Below, piece by piece: positions 42,667 to 52,838 of a DNA stretch of 64,000 nt. The notes below the pieces were generated by a model. The model was not told the DNA's origin and searched no databases. It worked only from the letters and a program-made list of their open reading frames with translations. The first letter of the stretch is position 1; every line of letters begins with the position of its first letter. This DNA comes from Bacteroidota bacterium (lineage in GTDB: Bacteria > Bacteroidota > Bacteroidia > Chitinophagales > Chitinophagaceae): NCBI GenBank assembly GCA_020161435.1, contig JAIUNV010000004.1, positions 124,001-188,000 on the forward strand, in the 5' to 3' direction. The translations under genes and the position numbers were made by a program.

Positions 42667-42684
42667 ATATGCGTATGGTCATAA
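42667..42684 (-). promoter_or_regulatory. Weak Crp/Fnr-like site upstream of the His-rich membrane gene
   Basis: On the minus strand TTATGACCATACGCATAT: the left half-site TTATGA is perfect, the right matches TCATAA at 4 of 6. Centre 42675.5 lies 32 bp from a partial -7 box CTAATTTG (42647-42640) ahead of the start at 42619. Spacing supports it, sequence is degenerate. Confidence 0.35.
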
Positions 42685-42687
42685 GTG

Positions 42688-42849
42688 CTACACCTGGGTG
42701 TTGGAAGTTTTTTTCTTCTTTCTGCAGGCATCGCTACAGTACTTCACTTCGTCCCAAACCTTTTCCCATTTTTTGCGCCAGGTAAATGGACGGCCGCAGG
42801 TAAGGCAGGTTTTCTGAGGCAAAAATGATTTTTTATGAGAACTGGGCAT
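42688..42849 (-). CDS. DUF2256 small zinc-finger-like protein
   Basis: 53 residues from ATG 42849 (MPSSHKKSFLPQKTCLTCGRPFTWRKKW). The DUF2256 pattern is clear: KTCLTCGRPFTWRKKWEKVW followed by DEVKYCSDACRKKKK. Two Cys pairs probably bind zinc. Function unknown in the family. It lies 68 bp upstream of the His-rich membrane gene on the same strand. Confidence 0.8.
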   Translation of the reverse strand: MPSSHKKSFLPQKTCLTCGRPFTWRKKWEKVWDEVKYCSDACRKKKKTSNTQV

Positions 42850-43084
42850 GGTGTTGTACTTGTGCTTAATGTAAATAGGTAAAGTGGCAGCGGATAGCAA
42901 TATTGTTCATTGGCAGTGGCCATTTATCGAAATATCGACCATTTTACGAATGACCTGAATATAAACAGGGGAGTTTGCTTTTAGTTGTTACATAAAGTTT
43001 CTACATTGATAAAGTAATAAACAGACGCACCTGTTATTGCACTTCAAAAGGTTTCCACTCTTTATCCAACACTAATTCACCAAC

Positions 43085-44362
43085 ATGAAAAAAGTACCCT
43101 TTGCAATCGTAATGCTGATTGTATGCAACCTTGGTAAATCTCAAAATGTAGGCATTGGCACCAACACTCCCGCAGCAAGGCTTGATGTAAAAACCACCAG
43201 TAGCTACGTGGCTCAGTTTAATGGCGCAGCCCCTATGTACATGGGCATCTTCGAAAATGATGTATACCGTGGCTACTGGGGCTCTTATTCGGGAGCAGAA
43301 ACCGATGTGGACTTTGGCACCGGTACTGGCAATAGTGCCGGCAAATTGCACCTGGCCATACAGGCTAACCCAAGATTAACTATTGGAGCCGATGGTAAGG
43401 TAGGAATTGGTACTACTTCACCAGCGCATTTGCTGCACATCAACGGCGGCGACTTATTTGTACAGAGCAGCAGCGGTCTCATTCGCTTTGGCTACAATGG
43501 AGCCAACGAATGGCAGATGGCTACCACGGGTGCTGGAGCGGATCTACGTTGGTATACCACTACCGATGGTGGTACCACCATTACGCCGCGGCATTACTTT
43601 AGTCAAAACGGTAACATGGGCATTGGTGGTTTTTCTGGTCCTGGCGTACCCTTGGGCAGGGTAGATGTAATTGGTGCAGGTACTACCAGCAGTACCAATA
43701 CGCTGATGCTACGCAATAGTCTTGGAGATACGCTGTTGAGAATGCGGGATGATGGCAGAATGGGTATTGGCTATAACGGTACCAGCTATGGAAGAACGCT
43801 GAATATGGGTGGCACTGGCATCAACTTTTATACAGCCAATGAAGCTGCTTTTGGCGGTGCTGTTTTTCCTACTGATACTTCGTTGGTGATATGGAGCAAT
43901 AGTGCTTCCAATAACTACCTCGTGTTGCAACCCAGCTGGGGCAACACCGGCATTGGTACTTATACGCCTAACGCAAAATTTCATGTCAATGGCTCACAGC
44001 TGATTGGCAATAATTCATCCCGTATTGCTACGGGTTATCAATTGAGTGTAGATGGAAGAATAATGGCAGAAGAGGTAACTGTACAAAACAGCACCACCTG
44101 GCCCGATTATGTGTTTGATGAAGCGTACAAACTCATGCCCCTTGCAGAAGTTGAGCAAAATATTTTAAAGAACAAACATTTGCCCAACATACCCTCGGCT
44201 GCAGAAGTAAAACAAAATGGTATTGTATTGGGAGAGATGAACCGAAAGCTCATGGAAAAAGTGGAAGAGCTCACACTCTATATCATTGAACTGAATAAGA
44301 AAAACGAAGTGCTTGCACAAAAAGTGCAGGCATTAGAAAGCAAAGCTTTCCATCAACAGTAA
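43085..44362 (+). CDS. Secreted repeat protein of the 'NVGIGT' tail-fibre-like group
   Basis: 425 residues with a signal peptide (MKKVPFAIVMLIVCNLGKS). Repeated motifs NVGIGTNTPAARLDV, KVGIGTTSPAHLLHI, RMGIGYNGTSYGR and NTGIGTYTPNAKFHV are typical of Bacteroidota extracellular proteins. The C-terminus WPDYVFDEAYKLMPLAEVE, then KHLPNIPSAAEVKQNGIVLGEMNRKLMEKVEELTLY, ends in a coiled coil, as in endosialidase-chaperone-related tails. Likely surface-exposed; precise role unknown. It is followed after 40 bp by another large secreted protein, perhaps in one operon. Confidence 0.85.
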   Translation: MKKVPFAIVMLIVCNLGKSQNVGIGTNTPAARLDVKTTSSYVAQFNGAAPMYMGIFENDVYRGYWGSYSGAETDVDFGTGTGNSAGKLHLAIQANPRLTIGADGKVGIGTTSPAHLLHINGGDLFVQSSSGLIRFGYNGANEWQMATTGAGADLRWYTTTDGGTTITPRHYFSQNGNMGIGGFSGPGVPLGRVDVIGAGTTSSTNTLMLRNSLGDTLLRMRDDGRMGIGYNGTSYGRTLNMGGTGINFYTANEAAFGGAVFPTDTSLVIWSNSASNNYLVLQPSWGNTGIGTYTPNAKFHVNGSQLIGNNSSRIATGYQLSVDGRIMAEEVTVQNSTTWPDYVFDEAYKLMPLAEVEQNILKNKHLPNIPSAAEVKQNGIVLGEMNRKLMEKVEELTLYIIELNKKNEVLAQKVQALESKAFHQQ

Positions 44363-44402
44363 TGCTGAACAGGCTTTTTTCTTTATCAGTTAATGCACAA
44401 AC

Positions 44403-47180
44403 ATGACACGAACAATCAAACACCTGTTGCTCTGCATCTGTCTCTGTACAATGATGGGCTCCGCTGCTATGGCACAAGCCACCAACATCGACGAGATACT
44501 CAGAGACCCCAGCAATAATTACTACACAATAGTAGCAAAAGCGGAGGCTTTTTTTGCAGCCAATGGAACGGTGGGTACCGGCTACAAAGAATACAAACGC
44601 TGGCAGTTCATGGTAAAAAATAATATTTCGGAAGATGGCACTTTGCCCGATATGGTAAAGAATAACCAGAGAGCTCTCGACCAATATAAAGCCAGCCAAT
44701 TACTCAAAGGAGCTGTAACGCCCCTGGCAGCATCTTCCAACTGGATTGCGTTGGGGCAACCCAACCCCAGTTATCCGGCTGGATACGCTCAAAACGGGGT
44801 AGGCCGCACCAGCAGTCTCGATTTTAAAGGCAATGATATTTGGGTGAGCACACCCGGAGGCGGTATGTGGTTTGGCGATTTTGTAAGTGGCACCACTTAC
44901 AACTGGAGTCCTCAAACAGATGGCATACCAAACCTTGCCGTGCAGGATATTGAAATTGCACCTTCCAATACCAACGTCATGTATGCCCTTACCGGTGCGG
45001 TGGGTTCGGCCTCGGGGTATCGTAGTACCGGCGTTATCAAATCTACTGATGCTGGCAGTACATGGCAATTGACAGGCCTCAACTTTTCAGAAAGCGGTAG
45101 CACAAAGGGGTACAAGCTATTGGTACATCCCAGCAATTCAGGTATTGTATGGGCTTGTACCGATGCAGGCCTTTACAGAACCGGCAATGGTGGCACCAGT
45201 TGGGAATTGGTTACATACTATACCACCGTTGGCGGTACGCAAACCAATCTTTCTACCAATGCATACGATATTGTATTTCAGCCCGGCAGTACTACTACCT
45301 TGTATGCCACCAGCAACGGCCCGTACTTTTATAAAAGCACCGATGGCGGCCTCACCTTTTTAAGGGTAGACAGGGTAGGTGCCGGACTACCCACATCTGG
45401 TGGCAGAGCTCAAATTGGTGTTACGGCTGCCAACAGTTCCTACATCTATCTGCTGTATGGCAATGGCACTTCTTATCAGGGCTTGTACCGGAGTACCAAT
45501 GGCGGTACCAGTTTTGCGCTGCGCAGCAGTGCCCCCAATGTTTTGGGCAGTCAGGCCTGGCGCAATATTGCCATTGCTGTATCGCCCACCGATGCAGAAG
45601 ACATTTATGTAGGTGGCCTTGATGTGTACAAAAGCACAACAGGTGGTGCTACCGGCGGTTGGACGCAGATTTCCGATTGGTTCACCACTGCCGCCAATCA
45701 GTTTTGCCATGCCGATATTTTCGAACTCATTTGTGATGGTACTTACCTGTGGGCTGCCACCGATGGCGGCGTTTACCGCATGACCCGCAGCACCGATAGT
45801 TGGGCCAGTCTCAACAACAACATGCAAACAGGCCAGGTGTACCGCATGGGTATTGACCCAACGGCTTCTGCTGCTTTTGTAACCGTTGGTCTCCAAGACA
45901 ATGGCACCTACCGAAACACCGGGGCACAATACAAAAGCATTGGTGGGGGCGATGGTATGGAAACCATAGTAACCCCGAGTAATACAAATGTGATTTATCT
46001 GTCCTCTCAAAACGGCAACTTTTCACGAAGCGATGATGGCGGCAATACCAATACCGATATCAGAAGTGGTGCAGGTAACTGGACAACACCAGCGGTTTTA
46101 AGGCCGGGTTTTGATACCCATATTTATATCGGCTACACCAATATTGATTACAATACTACTTCTGGTAATGGCGCTTGGAGCACCATCACCACCGGATTTG
46201 CCGGCGCCATCGAATCGTTGGAGTTTGCCCCAAGTAGCAACTCAATTTTGTATGCTACAGATGGCACATCTGTTCGTCGTTTCAATTTGAGTGGAGGTGT
46301 TTGGTCGGCGGCAACTGTTATTACTGGCAACCTGCCCGCCATGAGTAACATTACCGAATTGGCCGTAGATCCCAACAATTCTTCGCATGTTCTTATTTCA
46401 GTTGGGGGTTATACAGCCACCCGAAAAGTGTATGAAACCTTCAACGCCAACGCTGCAACCCCCACCTGGAATAGTATTGTTGGGGTGCTGCCCAACGTGC
46501 CCATCAATTGTATAACCATGGACGATGATGCCAGCAATACCATTTATGTTGGTACAGATATAGGCGTTTTTGTAAGAAACGATGTGCTCCAAAACTGGAT
46601 TATGTACAGCACCAGGCTTCCTACAACACGGGTGTACGATATTGAGATTAACCGTGCTTTGTCGCCGCACAGAGTGTATGCGGCCACGTTTGGCAGGGGT
46701 GTTTTCTATTCAGAAGTTTACACAGGTTGCGGCGCATCTATTACGCTTAGTGGCAATGTTACCGGCTTAAATTACACCGAAATGTCTACCACCATTACAT
46801 CCACACAGGTGCTTACGGGCGGTGTGGGCACATCGGTAGCTTATAATGCCGGCAACAGGGTTCAATTAAATCCTGGTTTCAGTGCACGGTCAGGCACAAA
46901 ATTTCAGGCTTATATACAGGGCTGTACCGGCGGTGGCAATACACCAAGGCCTTTAGAAAAAATATTGCTTGAAGAAAATGGCGATGTTGTGTACCCGGCA
47001 GCAGGCAGCATCAATCCTGCTGGGGCCGATCAGGAACTTTTGCCATCAGGAAGCATAAAGCCCGCCAGCATGTTGCCCAATAAGGGGAGTTTGAAAATAC
47101 CAGCAAAAGGAACCACTAAACCACTGCCTGAAAAAAGGGCTATGCCCCAAAAGCAACACCCGCAGGGGGCAGATCAATAA
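44403..47180 (+). CDS. Secreted BNR/sortilin-like beta-propeller protein
   Basis: 925 residues with a signal peptide (LLLCICLCTMMGSAAMAQA). Several Asp-box/BNR repeats: VIKSTDAGSTWQLTG, LYRTGNGGTSWELV, FYKSTDGGLTFLRV, LYRSTNGGTSFALR and SRSDDGGNTNTD, making large propellers over about 90-780. Near 790-850 is a domain ending VAYNAGNRVQLNPGFSARSGTKFQAYIQGC, a motif of Bacteroidota '3-coathanger' type outer proteins. The last ~75 residues are low-complexity, Pro/Lys-rich. No catalytic residues are assigned; binding or adhesion is likely. Confidence 0.86.
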   Translation: MTRTIKHLLLCICLCTMMGSAAMAQATNIDEILRDPSNNYYTIVAKAEAFFAANGTVGTGYKEYKRWQFMVKNNISEDGTLPDMVKNNQRALDQYKASQLLKGAVTPLAASSNWIALGQPNPSYPAGYAQNGVGRTSSLDFKGNDIWVSTPGGGMWFGDFVSGTTYNWSPQTDGIPNLAVQDIEIAPSNTNVMYALTGAVGSASGYRSTGVIKSTDAGSTWQLTGLNFSESGSTKGYKLLVHPSNSGIVWACTDAGLYRTGNGGTSWELVTYYTTVGGTQTNLSTNAYDIVFQPGSTTTLYATSNGPYFYKSTDGGLTFLRVDRVGAGLPTSGGRAQIGVTAANSSYIYLLYGNGTSYQGLYRSTNGGTSFALRSSAPNVLGSQAWRNIAIAVSPTDAEDIYVGGLDVYKSTTGGATGGWTQISDWFTTAANQFCHADIFELICDGTYLWAATDGGVYRMTRSTDSWASLNNNMQTGQVYRMGIDPTASAAFVTVGLQDNGTYRNTGAQYKSIGGGDGMETIVTPSNTNVIYLSSQNGNFSRSDDGGNTNTDIRSGAGNWTTPAVLRPGFDTHIYIGYTNIDYNTTSGNGAWSTITTGFAGAIESLEFAPSSNSILYATDGTSVRRFNLSGGVWSAATVITGNLPAMSNITELAVDPNNSSHVLISVGGYTATRKVYETFNANAATPTWNSIVGVLPNVPINCITMDDDASNTIYVGTDIGVFVRNDVLQNWIMYSTRLPTTRVYDIEINRALSPHRVYAATFGRGVFYSEVYTGCGASITLSGNVTGLNYTEMSTTITSTQVLTGGVGTSVAYNAGNRVQLNPGFSARSGTKFQAYIQGCTGGGNTPRPLEKILLEENGDVVYPAAGSINPAGADQELLPSGSIKPASMLPNKGSLKIPAKGTTKPLPEKRAMPQKQHPQGADQ

Positions 47181-47195
47181 CTATTTTCACCAATA

Positions 47196-47235
47196 ACAAG
47201 TGCTGCCCGCAGTGGCAGGGGAGCACTTGTTTTTT
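47196..47235 (+). terminator. Intrinsic terminator after the BNR protein gene
   Basis: Outer arms ACAAGTGCT (47196-47204) and AGCACTTGT (47222-47230), inner CTGCC/GGCAG pairing, followed by a T run. It isolates the upstream genes from rpoB. Confidence 0.8.
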
Positions 47236-47408
47236 CGAAAAGGAACAGATTATCTATTTACAGTGGATGGCAGGTATATTTGAACTCCTATGTGGTATTT
47301 TGAAGTAGGCTGAAAAGAGTTTTAAATGCAAAAGAGTTGCCAAAAAAATTACCAGCACTCCTAAATGGCCCGTTGTGACAAATGAATTACCCACAGCACC
47401 AAAGCCGT

Positions 47409-47440
47409 TTTGGATTATTGATTGTTCGCCCTTACTTTTG
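47409..47440 (+). promoter_or_regulatory. Candidate rpoB promoter
   Basis: TTTG at 47409-47412 and, 20 bp later, TACTTTTG at 47433-47440, matching the Bacteroidota -33/-7 arrangement. Transcription would start near 47446, leaving a leader of about 140 nt. Apart from this and the terminator at 47196-47235, the 406-bp gap 47181-47586 holds nothing I can support. Confidence 0.5.
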
Positions 47441-47586
47441 CCATCCTTTTTTAAATTAGGGCATTTACACTTTGGGGGCACAAACAGCTCATTCTTAATG
47501 GTTTTCAAGATTGGCTCACCGGTTCTGCCGGCTGGGCTCTAAGTGTTTTTGCGGCTTTTGAACAGAAAAAAAACAGGTTCTAGCAT

Positions 47587-50500
47587 ATGTCTTCAACACA
47601 ACTGACCAACAGGATTAACTTCGGTAAAGCCAAAAACCTCGCCGAGTCTCCTGACCTTCTGGCTATTCAGATTCAATCGTTTAAAGAGTTTTTCCAATTG
47701 GAAACAACCCCCGATAAGCGAAACAACGAAGGCCTTTTCCGGGTGTTTAAGGAAAACTTTCCGATTAGTGATACCCGTAACATTTTTGTGCTGGAATTTC
47801 TCGACTACTTTATCGATCCGCCCCGTTATTCACTCGATGAGTGTATGGAGCGTGGCCTTACCTACGCTGTGCCCCTGAAGGCTAAGCTGCGTTTGAGCTG
47901 TAACGATGAAGAGCATATCGACTTCCAGACTATCGTTCAGGATGTGTTCTTGGGCAATATCCCGTACATGACTCCCCGTGGTACATTTGTTATCAACGGT
48001 GCGGAGCGTGTAGTGGTAAGCCAGTTGCACCGTAGTCCCGGTGTATTCTTTGGCCAGAGCCTGCACCCCAACGGTACCAAAATCTACAGTGCCCGTGTAA
48101 TTCCTTTCAAGGGTGCCTGGATGGAATTTGCGACCGACATCAACAACGTGATGTATGCCTACATCGACCGTAAGAAAAAGTTCCCCGTAACCACCCTGTT
48201 GCGTTCTATCGGTTTCGAAACCGATAAATCCATTCTGGAGTTGTTTGGCATGGCCGATGAAATCAACATCGATAAAAAATCTATCAAAACCCTCGTAGGT
48301 CGTAAGCTGGCTGCCCGTGTACTCCGCAGTTGGGTAGAAGACTTTGTGGATGAGGATACCGGTGAAGTAGTGAGCCTGGAGCGTAACGAAGTGTTGATGG
48401 AACGCGACAGTGTACTCGACGAAAAATCATTGGAAGAAATTCTGGAAATGGGCATCAAGAGCCTGTTTGTCCAGAAAGAAGACGTAGGTGGTGATTTTGC
48501 TATCATTTACAATACGCTGAATAAGGATACTTCGAACAGTGAACTGGAAGCCGTGCAGCACATCTACCGCCAGTTGCGTGGTAGCGATGCTCCGGACAAC
48601 GAAACTGCCCGTGGTATCATCGACAAGCTGTTCTTCAGCGATAAGCGTTATGATCTCGGCGAAGTGGGTCGTTACAAAATTAACCGCAAGCTGGGCCTCA
48701 ATTATCCTATTACCAAGAAGGTACTGACCAAAGAAGACATCATTTCCATCGTAAAATACCTGGTGAAACTCACCAACGGTAAGGCTGAAATTGATGACAT
48801 TGACCACCTGAGCAACCGTCGTGTACGTACTGTAGGCGAGCAGTTGTATGCGCAGTTTGGTGTTGGTTTGGCCCGTATGGCCCGTACCATTCGTGAACGT
48901 ATGAACGTTCGTGACAACGAAGTATTTACCCCTGTTGACCTGATCAACGCACGTACGTTGAGCTCAGTTATCAACTCATTCTTTGGTACTTCTCAGCTGT
49001 CGCAGTTCCTCGACCAAACCAACCCGCTGTCAGAGATTACGCACAAGCGTCGTATTTCTGCCCTCGGACCAGGTGGTTTGAGCCGCGAACGTGCCGGCTT
49101 CGAAGTTCGTGACGTACACTACAGCCACTACGGTCGTTTGTGTACCATCGAAACTCCGGAAGGTCCAAACATTGGTCTGATTTCTACGCTTTGCGTACAC
49201 GCCAAGATCAATGACATGGGCTTTATCGAAACGCCTTACCACCCTGTACAAGAGGGTAAGGTGGACGTGAAAAAACTCAAGTTCCTGAGTGCGGAAGAAG
49301 AAGATACTGCGAAAATTGCCCAGGCCAATTCTGAACTGAAGGACGATGGCAACTTTGCAGAAGAACGTATCATCAGCCGCCAAACAGGTGACTTCCCCAT
49401 TCTGGAAAAGAATGAGGTAGAATACATGGACGTTGCCCCCAACCAAATTGTAGGATTGTCTGCATCACTCATTCCGTTCCTGGAGCATGATGACGCCAAC
49501 CGTGCCCTGATGGGATCAAACATGCAACGCCAGGCCGTTCCATTGCTGAAGCCAGAAGCACCCATCGTAGGTACCGGCTTCGAAGGCAAAGCAGCCCGTG
49601 ACAGCCGTGTGCAAATCACTGCAGAAGGTGATGGCGTGGTAGAATTTGTGGACGCTACTGAAATCCATGTACGTTACAGCCGCAACGACGAGCAGCGTCA
49701 CATCAGCTTTGATGATGACCTGAAAGTATACAAGCTCACCAAGTTCATCAAAACCAACCAGGGCACCAGCATCAACCACCGTCCGGCTGTGAAAAAAGGC
49801 CAGGCCGTAAAAGCCGGCGACTTCCTGACAGAAGGTTATGGTGTACGGGATGGCGAACTGGCCCTTGGTCGCAACCTGAAAGTGGCCTTCATGCCATGGA
49901 AAGGTTACAACTTCGAAGATGCCATTGTAATCAGCGAACGTATCGTAAGCGAAGACTTGTTTACTTCTGTACACATCGATGAATATGAACTGGAAGTTCG
50001 CGACACCAAATTGGGTGAAGAAGAACTGACACCAGATATTCCTAACGTAAGCGAAGAAGCCACCAAAGACCTCGACGAAAACGGTATCATCCGTATTGGT
50101 GCGATGGTAAAAGAAGGCGATATCCTGATTGGTAAAATCACTCCTAAAGGTGAAAGCGATCCTACTCCGGAAGAGAAACTCCTCCGTGCCATCTTCGGCG
50201 ACAAAGCCGGCGATGCCAAAGACGCTTCACTGAAAGCGCCAAGCGGTACTGAAGGTGTGGTGATCAACAAGAAGCTCTTCCAGCGTACCAAAAAAGACAA
50301 GAACAGTAAGGTTCGTGAAAAAGCCGCACTGGAAAAAGTAGAGAAGATCCACGAGAAGAATGAGCAGGATATCAAAGACCTGTTGCTCGAAAAACTGCAG
50401 GTGTTGCTCGGCAACAAAACCAGCGCAGGTGTAAGCAACAACTTTGGTGAAGTGCTGATAGGCAAAGGCGTGAAGTTCAACCAAAAGAACATCAGCCAGA

Positions 50501-51390
50501 TTGACTTCCAGAACGTAAACCCATTGGGTTGGACCGGCGATCAGCATATTGATGAACTCATTAACCAGTTGCTGCACAACTATACCATTAAGTACAACGA
50601 AGAGCTGGGCCGCTACAAGCGGGAAAAATTCAACATCAGCATTGGTGATGAATTGCCTGCAGGTGTGCTGAAACTGGCGAAAGTGTACCTCGGTGTAAAA
50701 CGTAAGTTGAAAGTAGGTGATAAGATGGCGGGCCGCCACGGTAACAAGGGTATCGTAGCCAAAATCGTTCGCCACGAAGACATGCCATTCCTCGAAGATG
50801 GCACGCCTGTAGACATCGTGCTGAACCCATTGGGTGTACCTAGCCGTATGAACCTCGGTCAGATTTATGAAACTGTACTGGGTTGGGCTGGTAAGCAATT
50901 GGGCCTCCGTTTTGCCACGCCAATTTTCGATGGTGCTTCTACCGACGAAATTGCCGACTACATCACTAAGGCTGGTTTGCCCACTTTCGGCCACACGTAC
51001 CTGTACGATGGTGAAACCGGCGACCGCTTTGACCAAAAAGCTACTGTAGGTGTGATCTACATGATTAAATTGCACCACATGGTGGATGATAAGATGCACG
51101 CCCGTTCTATCGGACCATACAGCTTGATTACACAGCAGCCGCTGGGTGGTAAAGCACAGTTTGGTGGTCAGCGTTTCGGTGAAATGGAAGTGTGGGCACT
51201 GGAAGCATACGGTGCTGCCAACATTCTGCAGGAATTGCTCACCATTAAGTCGGATGACATCATTGGCCGTGCCAAAACATACGAAGCGATTGTAAAAGGC
51301 GACAACATCCCTCGTCCGGGTGTGCCAGAAAGCTTCAACGTGTTGATCCACGAATTGCGTGGTCTCGGTCTCGACATGAAGTTCGATTAA
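47587..51390 (+). CDS. rpoB: RNA polymerase subunit beta
   Basis: 1267 residues, full length for Bacteroidota. Landmarks: [26 protein letters not shown] near 130-155, the rifampicin region [20 protein letters not shown], then [20 protein letters not shown] (Asp, His and Ser at the resistance positions are the sensitive type), [12 protein letters not shown], the active-site loop [18 protein letters not shown] and the C-terminal [20 protein letters not shown]. Codon use is biased to CGT, GGT and AAC, as expected for high expression. Unusually, no rplJ/rplL precedes it and no rpoC follows: it has its own promoter and a strong terminator 28 bp past the stop. Confidence 0.98.
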   Translation: MSSTQLTNRINFGKAKNLAESPDLLAIQIQSFKEFFQLETTPDKRNNEGLFRVFKENFPISDTRNIFVLEFLDYFIDPPRYSLDECMERGLTYAVPLKAKLRLSCNDEEHIDFQTIVQDVFLGNIPYMTPRGTFVINGAERVVVSQLHRSPGVFFGQSLHPNGTKIYSARVIPFKGAWMEFATDINNVMYAYIDRKKKFPVTTLLRSIGFETDKSILELFGMADEINIDKKSIKTLVGRKLAARVLRSWVEDFVDEDTGEVVSLERNEVLMERDSVLDEKSLEEILEMGIKSLFVQKEDVGGDFAIIYNTLNKDTSNSELEAVQHIYRQLRGSDAPDNETARGIIDKLFFSDKRYDLGEVGRYKINRKLGLNYPITKKVLTKEDIISIVKYLVKLTNGKAEIDDIDHLSNRRVRTVGEQLYAQFGVGLARMARTIRERMNVRDNEVFTPVDLINARTLSSVINSFFGTSQLSQFLDQTNPLSEITHKRRISALGPGGLSRERAGFEVRDVHYSHYGRLCTIETPEGPNIGLISTLCVHAKINDMGFIETPYHPVQEGKVDVKKLKFLSAEEEDTAKIAQANSELKDDGNFAEERIISRQTGDFPILEKNEVEYMDVAPNQIVGLSASLIPFLEHDDANRALMGSNMQRQAVPLLKPEAPIVGTGFEGKAARDSRVQITAEGDGVVEFVDATEIHVRYSRNDEQRHISFDDDLKVYKLTKFIKTNQGTSINHRPAVKKGQAVKAGDFLTEGYGVRDGELALGRNLKVAFMPWKGYNFEDAIVISERIVSEDLFTSVHIDEYELEVRDTKLGEEELTPDIPNVSEEATKDLDENGIIRIGAMVKEGDILIGKITPKGESDPTPEEKLLRAIFGDKAGDAKDASLKAPSGTEGVVINKKLFQRTKKDKNSKVREKAALEKVEKIHEKNEQDIKDLLLEKLQVLLGNKTSAGVSNNFGEVLIGKGVKFNQKNISQIDFQNVNPLGWTGDQHIDELINQLLHNYTIKYNEELGRYKREKFNISIGDELPAGVLKLAKVYLGVKRKLKVGDKMAGRHGNKGIVAKIVRHEDMPFLEDGTPVDIVLNPLGVPSRMNLGQIYETVLGWAGKQLGLRFATPIFDGASTDEIADYITKAGLPTFGHTYLYDGETGDRFDQKATVGVIYMIKLHHMVDDKMHARSIGPYSLITQQPLGGKAQFGGQRFGEMEVWALEAYGAANILQELLTIKSDDIIGRAKTYEAIVKGDNIPRPGVPESFNVLIHELRGLGLDMKFD

Positions 51391-51417
51391 TCGACAGCTC
51401 TGATAACCTCAGCATAC

Positions 51418-51447
51418 AACCGCTCCTCTTGCAGGAGCGGTTTTTTT
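51418..51447 (+). terminator. Intrinsic terminator after rpoB
   Basis: Perfect stem AACCGCTCCT / AGGAGCGGTT with a 5-nt loop and seven T. It closes rpoB as a single-gene transcript. Confidence 0.9.
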
Positions 51448-51465
51448 GTTGCTGGGGGGAAAGAC

Positions 51466-51514
51466 GGAAAGTCGGAAAGTCGGAAAGTCGGAAAGTCGGG
51501 AAAGTCGGAAAGTC
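51466..51514. repeat. GGAAAGTC octamer tandem repeat
   Basis: Four exact GGAAAGTC units, then GGGAAAGTC, then a sixth unit. It opens the 543-bp gene-free stretch 51391-51933, which holds only repeats and the rpoB terminator. Confidence 0.85.
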
Positions 51515-51527
51515 CGGAGACGGATTT

Positions 51528-51566
51528 CTCCCCTCCTGGGAGGGGTGGCCTTCAGGCCGGGGTGGG
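51528..51566. repeat. Dispersed intergenic repeat, copy 1
   Basis: A C-rich/G-rich hairpin (CTCCCCTCCTGGGAGGGG) followed by TGGCCTTCAGGCCGGGGTGGG. A second copy with the same layout lies at 53735-53778. Confidence 0.7.
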
Positions 51567-51632
51567 TGGTCGGATGTAAAGTCAGGAAAGTCCGTGGTCC
51601 GTTGTCGTTATTCCGGAGTCCGTAGAAAACTG

Positions 51633-51782
51633 CTACCCTGAGCCTGTCGAAGGGTAGTCGGGAAGAAGGTAGTCCGGAGTCGGTAGAAGACAGCCACCCT
51701 GAGCATGTCGAAGGGGTAGTAGTCCGGAGTCGGTAGTCGGAAGTCCGAAGAAAACTGCTACCCTTAGCATGTCGAAGGGTAG
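51633..51782. repeat. Triplicated palindromic repeat unit
   Basis: Three copies of a 25-26-bp imperfect palindrome (core CCCTGAGCCTGTCGAAGGG, with C/A and G/T variants) begin at 51633, 51694 and 51758, spaced 61 and 64 bp. The spacers repeat AGTCCGGAGTCGGTAG-type sequence. No coding potential is evident. Confidence 0.8.
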
Positions 51783-51933
51783 TCGGGAAGAACGTAGTCG
51801 GTAGTCAGAGAGCTTCAACATCATTTACAAATGACTTCAGCATTACACACAGTGAGTGGCAGATGATGTACATACAAATGCCCCGGTTATTCGGGGCATT
51901 TGTATCAGATAGCAATAGTTGGTTTCAAGTAAC

Positions 51934-52686
51934 TCAACATCCGCCATCACGGGGTACGGCATAGATCTGTTTCCCCAAAACAGATAAGGTATAGACCTTC
52001 CCTGCTTTTGACGGAAGCAACAACTGCCATGTTTTGCCCTTATCGGCCGATTTGAAAACGCCTTTGGGATGACCACAATAGAAGTTGCCCTCCACTTCAA
52101 TAATGGAACTAATCATGGCTTCCTCGGGTAGCGGTGCATTATTGGGATGACAGGCCGAATAGGATTGATTGGCCAGCGTAAATAGATTATTGATGGGCCT
52201 TGGGGTATTCGCCGGCTGCAATGCTTCGTCAATAGGATGCCAGGTGATGCCTCCGTCGTAAGAAACCCTGATTCTTCTTGTATGTGACTGCGTACTGAAC
52301 GTAATAGCGGCAAAACCACCTTTAATTTTAGCAACATCAATGCCCACACCGCCTTCGCTGATGACCCATTCCCAATGTGCACCATTATCGGTCGAACGCT
52401 TGATGCCCCGTTGGCCGGTGGCAATAATAACGCCGGCCGACTGCACCTGCTTATTGCCAGCAGTTTGCTGTGCTATTGCAGGAGGTATGGCAGTGGTTTC
52501 CTGCCAGGTGTTGCCCGCATCCGAAGAAATGAAAGCCATGCTTTCTGCATCCGTTGGGGCTTGCAGGGGCAGCAGATGCTCCTGCGGTGTAGCTACCGCA
52601 CTGTGCTGTACTTTGGTAGACTCATTCGCCACCTCAATGGCCAAAGGAAGAAACAGGAGTACAAATGCAGATGAATAGATTTTCAT
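51934..52686 (-). CDS. Secreted BNR-repeat (sialidase-like propeller) protein
   Basis: 250 residues with an N-terminal hydrophobic signal (MKIYSSAFVLLFLPLAIEVA). At least four Asp-box repeats: FISSDAGNTWQET, IKRSTDNGAHWEWV, IRVSYDGGITWHPI and FKSADKGKTWQLL. Too short for a complete six-bladed sialidase, and no catalytic Arg triad is assigned, so a binding role is more likely than hydrolysis. It is divergent from a membrane-bound winged-helix regulator 152 bp away, which may control it. Confidence 0.78.
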   Translation of the reverse strand: MKIYSSAFVLLFLPLAIEVANESTKVQHSAVATPQEHLLPLQAPTDAESMAFISSDAGNTWQETTAIPPAIAQQTAGNKQVQSAGVIIATGQRGIKRSTDNGAHWEWVISEGGVGIDVAKIKGGFAAITFSTQSHTRRIRVSYDGGITWHPIDEALQPANTPRPINNLFTLANQSYSACHPNNAPLPEEAMISSIIEVEGNFYCGHPKGVFKSADKGKTWQLLLPSKAGKVYTLSVLGKQIYAVPRDGGC

Positions 52687-52838
52687 AGTGATGAATGTAT
52701 GGGTGATGGATGAAATGATGACCCGAAACTATCGGTCATTTGCGTAGCAGCAACATTTTTTGCCGTAAAAAGAGGTAAAGGATGCGTAAAACCTTGGTAA
52801 AGCCATCTGCCAGCGGCTTTATCAACTATTTTGCACAC

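Noticed and set aside
47254..47508. Minus-strand 84-codon frame upstream of rpoB
   Set aside because: No recognisable family, biased composition, and it lies over the predicted rpoB promoter. It is most likely chance.
50227..51351. Minus-strand 374-codon frame opposite rpoB
   Set aside because: rpoB is full length with all motifs; the antisense frame is a by-product of its codon bias.
51429..51641. Plus-strand 70-codon frame after rpoB
   Set aside because: It starts inside the rpoB terminator and is built from GGAAAGTC repeats, giving a Lys/Ser/Gly-rich product without protein character.
51466..51782. Possible CRISPR array
   Set aside because: The units are tandem octamers and imperfect palindromes with similar spacers; there are no unique spacers of equal length and no cas genes.
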